A DNA stretch of 64,000 nt from Mitsuaria sp. WAJ17 (GTDB lineage Bacteria; Pseudomonadota; Gammaproteobacteria; Burkholderiales; Burkholderiaceae_C): contig NZ_JACJUG010000024.1 in assembly GCF_014174515.1 (NCBI RefSeq), positions 1-64,000 of the forward strand, read 5' to 3'. Below, one piece after another: positions 62,438-64,000 of this stretch (its first letter is position 1; each line of letters starts with the position of its first letter). Made by a program: the position numbers and the translations under genes. Under the pieces are notes generated by a model. The model saw nothing but the letters and a program-made list of their open reading frames with translations. It searched no databases and was not told the origin of the DNA.

Positions 62438-62617
62438 GCGAACCTCCAGGGGATCGGTGCAAGGCTGGACAGCAGCCCGCGGGCGGCACCGCCAGCAGCG
62501 GCGCCACGCTGGGCCGTTCGTGGACGAGCCCTCCTGCGCACCCATCTTCCCCGGCCCGCCAGAGCTGACCGTGCAAGCCCCGACGAGTGCCGTGCCCGAC
62601 TCAGGGTCGAGCGTCAT

Positions 62618-62647
62618 TGGTATTTTTTTGGTCTTGCTCTGGTATTT
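62618..62647. promoter_or_regulatory. Phased TGGT words upstream of the chitinase gene
   Basis: TGGT starts at 62618, 62629 and 62640, exactly 11 bases apart; the outer two are TGGTATTT. They lie in an AT-rich island about 180-210 bases before the chitinase start, in the 241-bp gap between gshB and chitinase, and could form one face of a regulator site. Confidence 0.3.
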
Positions 62648-62678
62648 GACTACCCAGAACGCCCGTGCGGCATGCGGA

Positions 62679-63665
62679 TCAACCCTGGGCCGCGCCCACC
62701 GCCTTTTCAAGGGCATCGACGAAGAGGGATGCGACGTCGAAGCCGGCCTGCGCGCCGATCTCCTGGAAGCAGGTGGGGCTGGTGACGTTGATCTCCGTGA
62801 GGCAGGGCCCGATCACGTCCAAGCCCACCAGCAACAGGCCGCGTGCGGCCAGAATGGGCGCCAGATGCTGGGCGATCTCGCGTTCCCGCTCGGTGAGCGG
62901 CATGGCCACGCCCTTGCCGCCGGCCGCCAAGTTGCCGCGCACCTCGCCGCCCTGGGGAATGCGGGCCAGGGCGAAGGGCACGACCTCGCCGCCGATCAGC
63001 AGGATGCGCTTGTCACCCTGCGAGATCTCGGGCAGGTAGCGCTGCACCATGACCGTCTGAGCGCCGTCCTTGTTGAGCGTCTCGATGATGGCGCCCAGGT
63101 TCATGCCGTCCGGCCCGACACGGAAGATGCCCATGCCGCCCATGCCGTCCAAGGGCTTGAGGATGATGTCGCGGTGCTCGGCGTGGAAAGCGCGAATGGC
63201 TGCGGCCGAGCGCGTCACCAGCGTCGGCGTGATGTGCTGCGGAAACTCCAGGATGGCCAGCTTCTCGGGATGCTCGCGCAGGGCCGAGGGCTTGTTGAAG
63301 ACTCGGGCGCCCTCGCGCTCGGCCTGGCTCAGCAGCTGGGTGGTGTAGAAGAACTCGCTGTCAAAGGGCGGGTCCTTGCGCATCAGCACGGCATCGACCC
63401 CGGCGAGGGCCAGGTCTTGCCTGGCGCCCACCGCATGCCAGTCCGACGTGTCCGTGCCATAGGCGCTGGCCAGGGCCGCGGGCGAAAGCTGCAGCTGCTG
63501 CGCACCACGGGCCGTCACCAGGCCGCCGCGCTGCCAGACGAGGTCGGCGGGCTCGCAGGCCCAGAGCTCATGGCCGCGGCGGGCAGCCTCGCGCATCATC
63601 GCGAAGGTCGAGTCCTTGTAGGTCTTGAAGCTGGACAGCGGGTCGGCAACGAAAAGCAGTTTCAT
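62679..63665 (-). CDS. gshB: Glutathione synthetase
   Basis: A protein of 328 residues, prokaryotic GshB with ATP-grasp fold: [70 protein letters not shown] (ATP-grasp Lys), [14 protein letters not shown] and [13 protein letters not shown]. It joins gamma-glutamylcysteine and glycine. A slightly longer loop before VLMRKD ([11 protein letters not shown]) is encoded by a copy of the dispersed motif. The gene is upstream of the chitinase and downstream of benE, all minus strand. Confidence 0.97.
   Translation of the reverse strand: MKLLFVADPLSSFKTYKDSTFAMMREAARRGHELWACEPADLVWQRGGLVTARGAQQLQLSPAALASAYGTDTSDWHAVGARQDLALAGVDAVLMRKDPPFDSEFFYTTQLLSQAEREGARVFNKPSALREHPEKLAILEFPQHITPTLVTRSAAAIRAFHAEHRDIILKPLDGMGGMGIFRVGPDGMNLGAIIETLNKDGAQTVMVQRYLPEISQGDKRILLIGGEVVPFALARIPQGGEVRGNLAAGGKGVAMPLTEREREIAQHLAPILAARGLLLVGLDVIGPCLTEINVTSPTCFQEIGAQAGFDVASLFVDALEKAVGAAQG
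63407..63421 (+). repeat. Dispersed 16-bp motif, copy 8 (inside gshB, two mismatches)
   Basis: GGGCCAGGTCTTGCC on the plus strand, two mismatches from the motif, in frame in gshB at ARQDLAL. Confidence 0.4.
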
Positions 63666-63714
63666 GGCGTAGGTCCGGATGTGAAGTCGAGGGATCTTGA
63701 TGTCGGTGGCAAGT

Positions 63715-64000
63715 TCAAGGGCGGCGCAGGCGCTGCACCAGCAGGGCCAGTGCCCCGGCCACCACGCCCCAGAAGGCCGAGCCTATGCCCGCCAGCTTGA
63801 GGCCTGACAGCGTCACGAGAAAGGTCAGGATGGCGGCGTCGCGGTGGGCCTCGTCCTTCAGAGCCGCACTGAGGCCGCCGGCGATGGTGCCCAGCAGAGC
63901 CAGGCCGGCAATGGCCGCGACCAGCTCGCGCGGGAAGGCCGCCAGCAGGCCCACGACAGCGCCACCGGCCAGCCCCAGGGCGATGTAGAAGACGCCAGCC
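63715..64000 (-). CDS. Benzoate/H+ symporter BenE family, 3' end only
   Basis: About 94 residues are visible from the right edge to the stop at 63715. They contain hydrophobic helices VFYIALGLAGGAVVGLLAAF and LVAAIAGLALLGTIAGGLSAAL. The block DEAHRDAAILTFLVTLSG and SAFWGVVAGALALLVQRLRR match the C-terminus of BenE-type permeases. The N-terminus lies beyond the window. The gap to gshB is 49 bases. Confidence 0.85.
   Translation of the reverse strand, partial: AGVFYIALGLAGGAVVGLLAAFPRELVAAIAGLALLGTIAGGLSAALKDEAHRDAAILTFLVTLSGLKLAGIGSAFWGVVAGALALLVQRLRRP

Overview
The window is 64 kb of GC-rich (roughly two-thirds G+C by eye) bacterial chromosome from a betaproteobacterium of the order Burkholderiales. 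The best fit is the Roseateles/Mitsuaria/Rubrivivax-type group (Sphaerotilaceae/Comamonadaceae neighbourhood). The reasons are the complete atpIBEFHAGDC operon followed on the same strand by a hexose-6-phosphate mutarotase, hemE and priA, the b561-yceI-yceI cluster, the divergent cytochrome b / cytochrome c' pair, and the protein families seen. Genes are densely packed. No rRNA, tRNA, CRISPR array, transposase or phage gene was seen.

Layout. 1-6.4 kb (minus): a truncated unknown gene, a giant GMC-oxidoreductase/alpha-beta-hydrolase fusion and a hybrid sensor kinase. 6.7-9.3 kb: a PhnZ-like HD-domain oxygenase, then cytochrome b561 and two YceI proteins. 9.5-15.2 kb: a chemoreceptor, a LytS-type kinase / small membrane protein / LytTR regulator triad, and a YhhN-type lysoplasmalogenase. 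15.4-19.3 kb: a FadL-like porin and a Tat-exported PhoD-like phosphatase. 19.4-24.6 kb is the accessory-looking part: an exported dikinase-like protein with the His-domain-then-ATP-domain order of glucan water dikinases, then three unrecognised exported proteins in lower-GC DNA (one with an apparent ATC start, two tandem paralogues sharing an almost identical 117-bp 3' end). 24.6-34.4 kb: rep, an orphan solute-binding protein, a membrane-anchored pseudokinase, an AEC permease, an S9 peptidase and priA. 35-44.7 kb: hemE, mutarotase and the ATP synthase operon. 44.9-47.8 kb: an SMP-30 lactonase, a GNAT, and the cytochrome b / c' pair. 47.8-54.3 kb: a six-gene amino-acid operon (racemase, aminotransferase, GNAT, PhzF, glyoxalase-like, AlaX) with a divergent MocR regulator, ending in a 119-bp tandem repeat that copies the 3' end of alaX. 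54.3-64 kb: a diguanylate cyclase, a receiver protein, uup, an AraC regulator divergent from a P450, a chitinase, gshB and a truncated benE.

The most unexpected DNA-level signal is a short dispersed motif, GGGGTCAGGTCTTGCC (either strand). It occurs about eight times between and inside genes, including as a near-perfect inverted pair inside the priA reading frame, and it behaves like a REP-type element. The best protein-level candidates for something undescribed are the exported dikinase-like protein (19439-21418), the neighbouring exported triad (21928-24551), and the MocR-controlled amino-acid operon (48061-54287).
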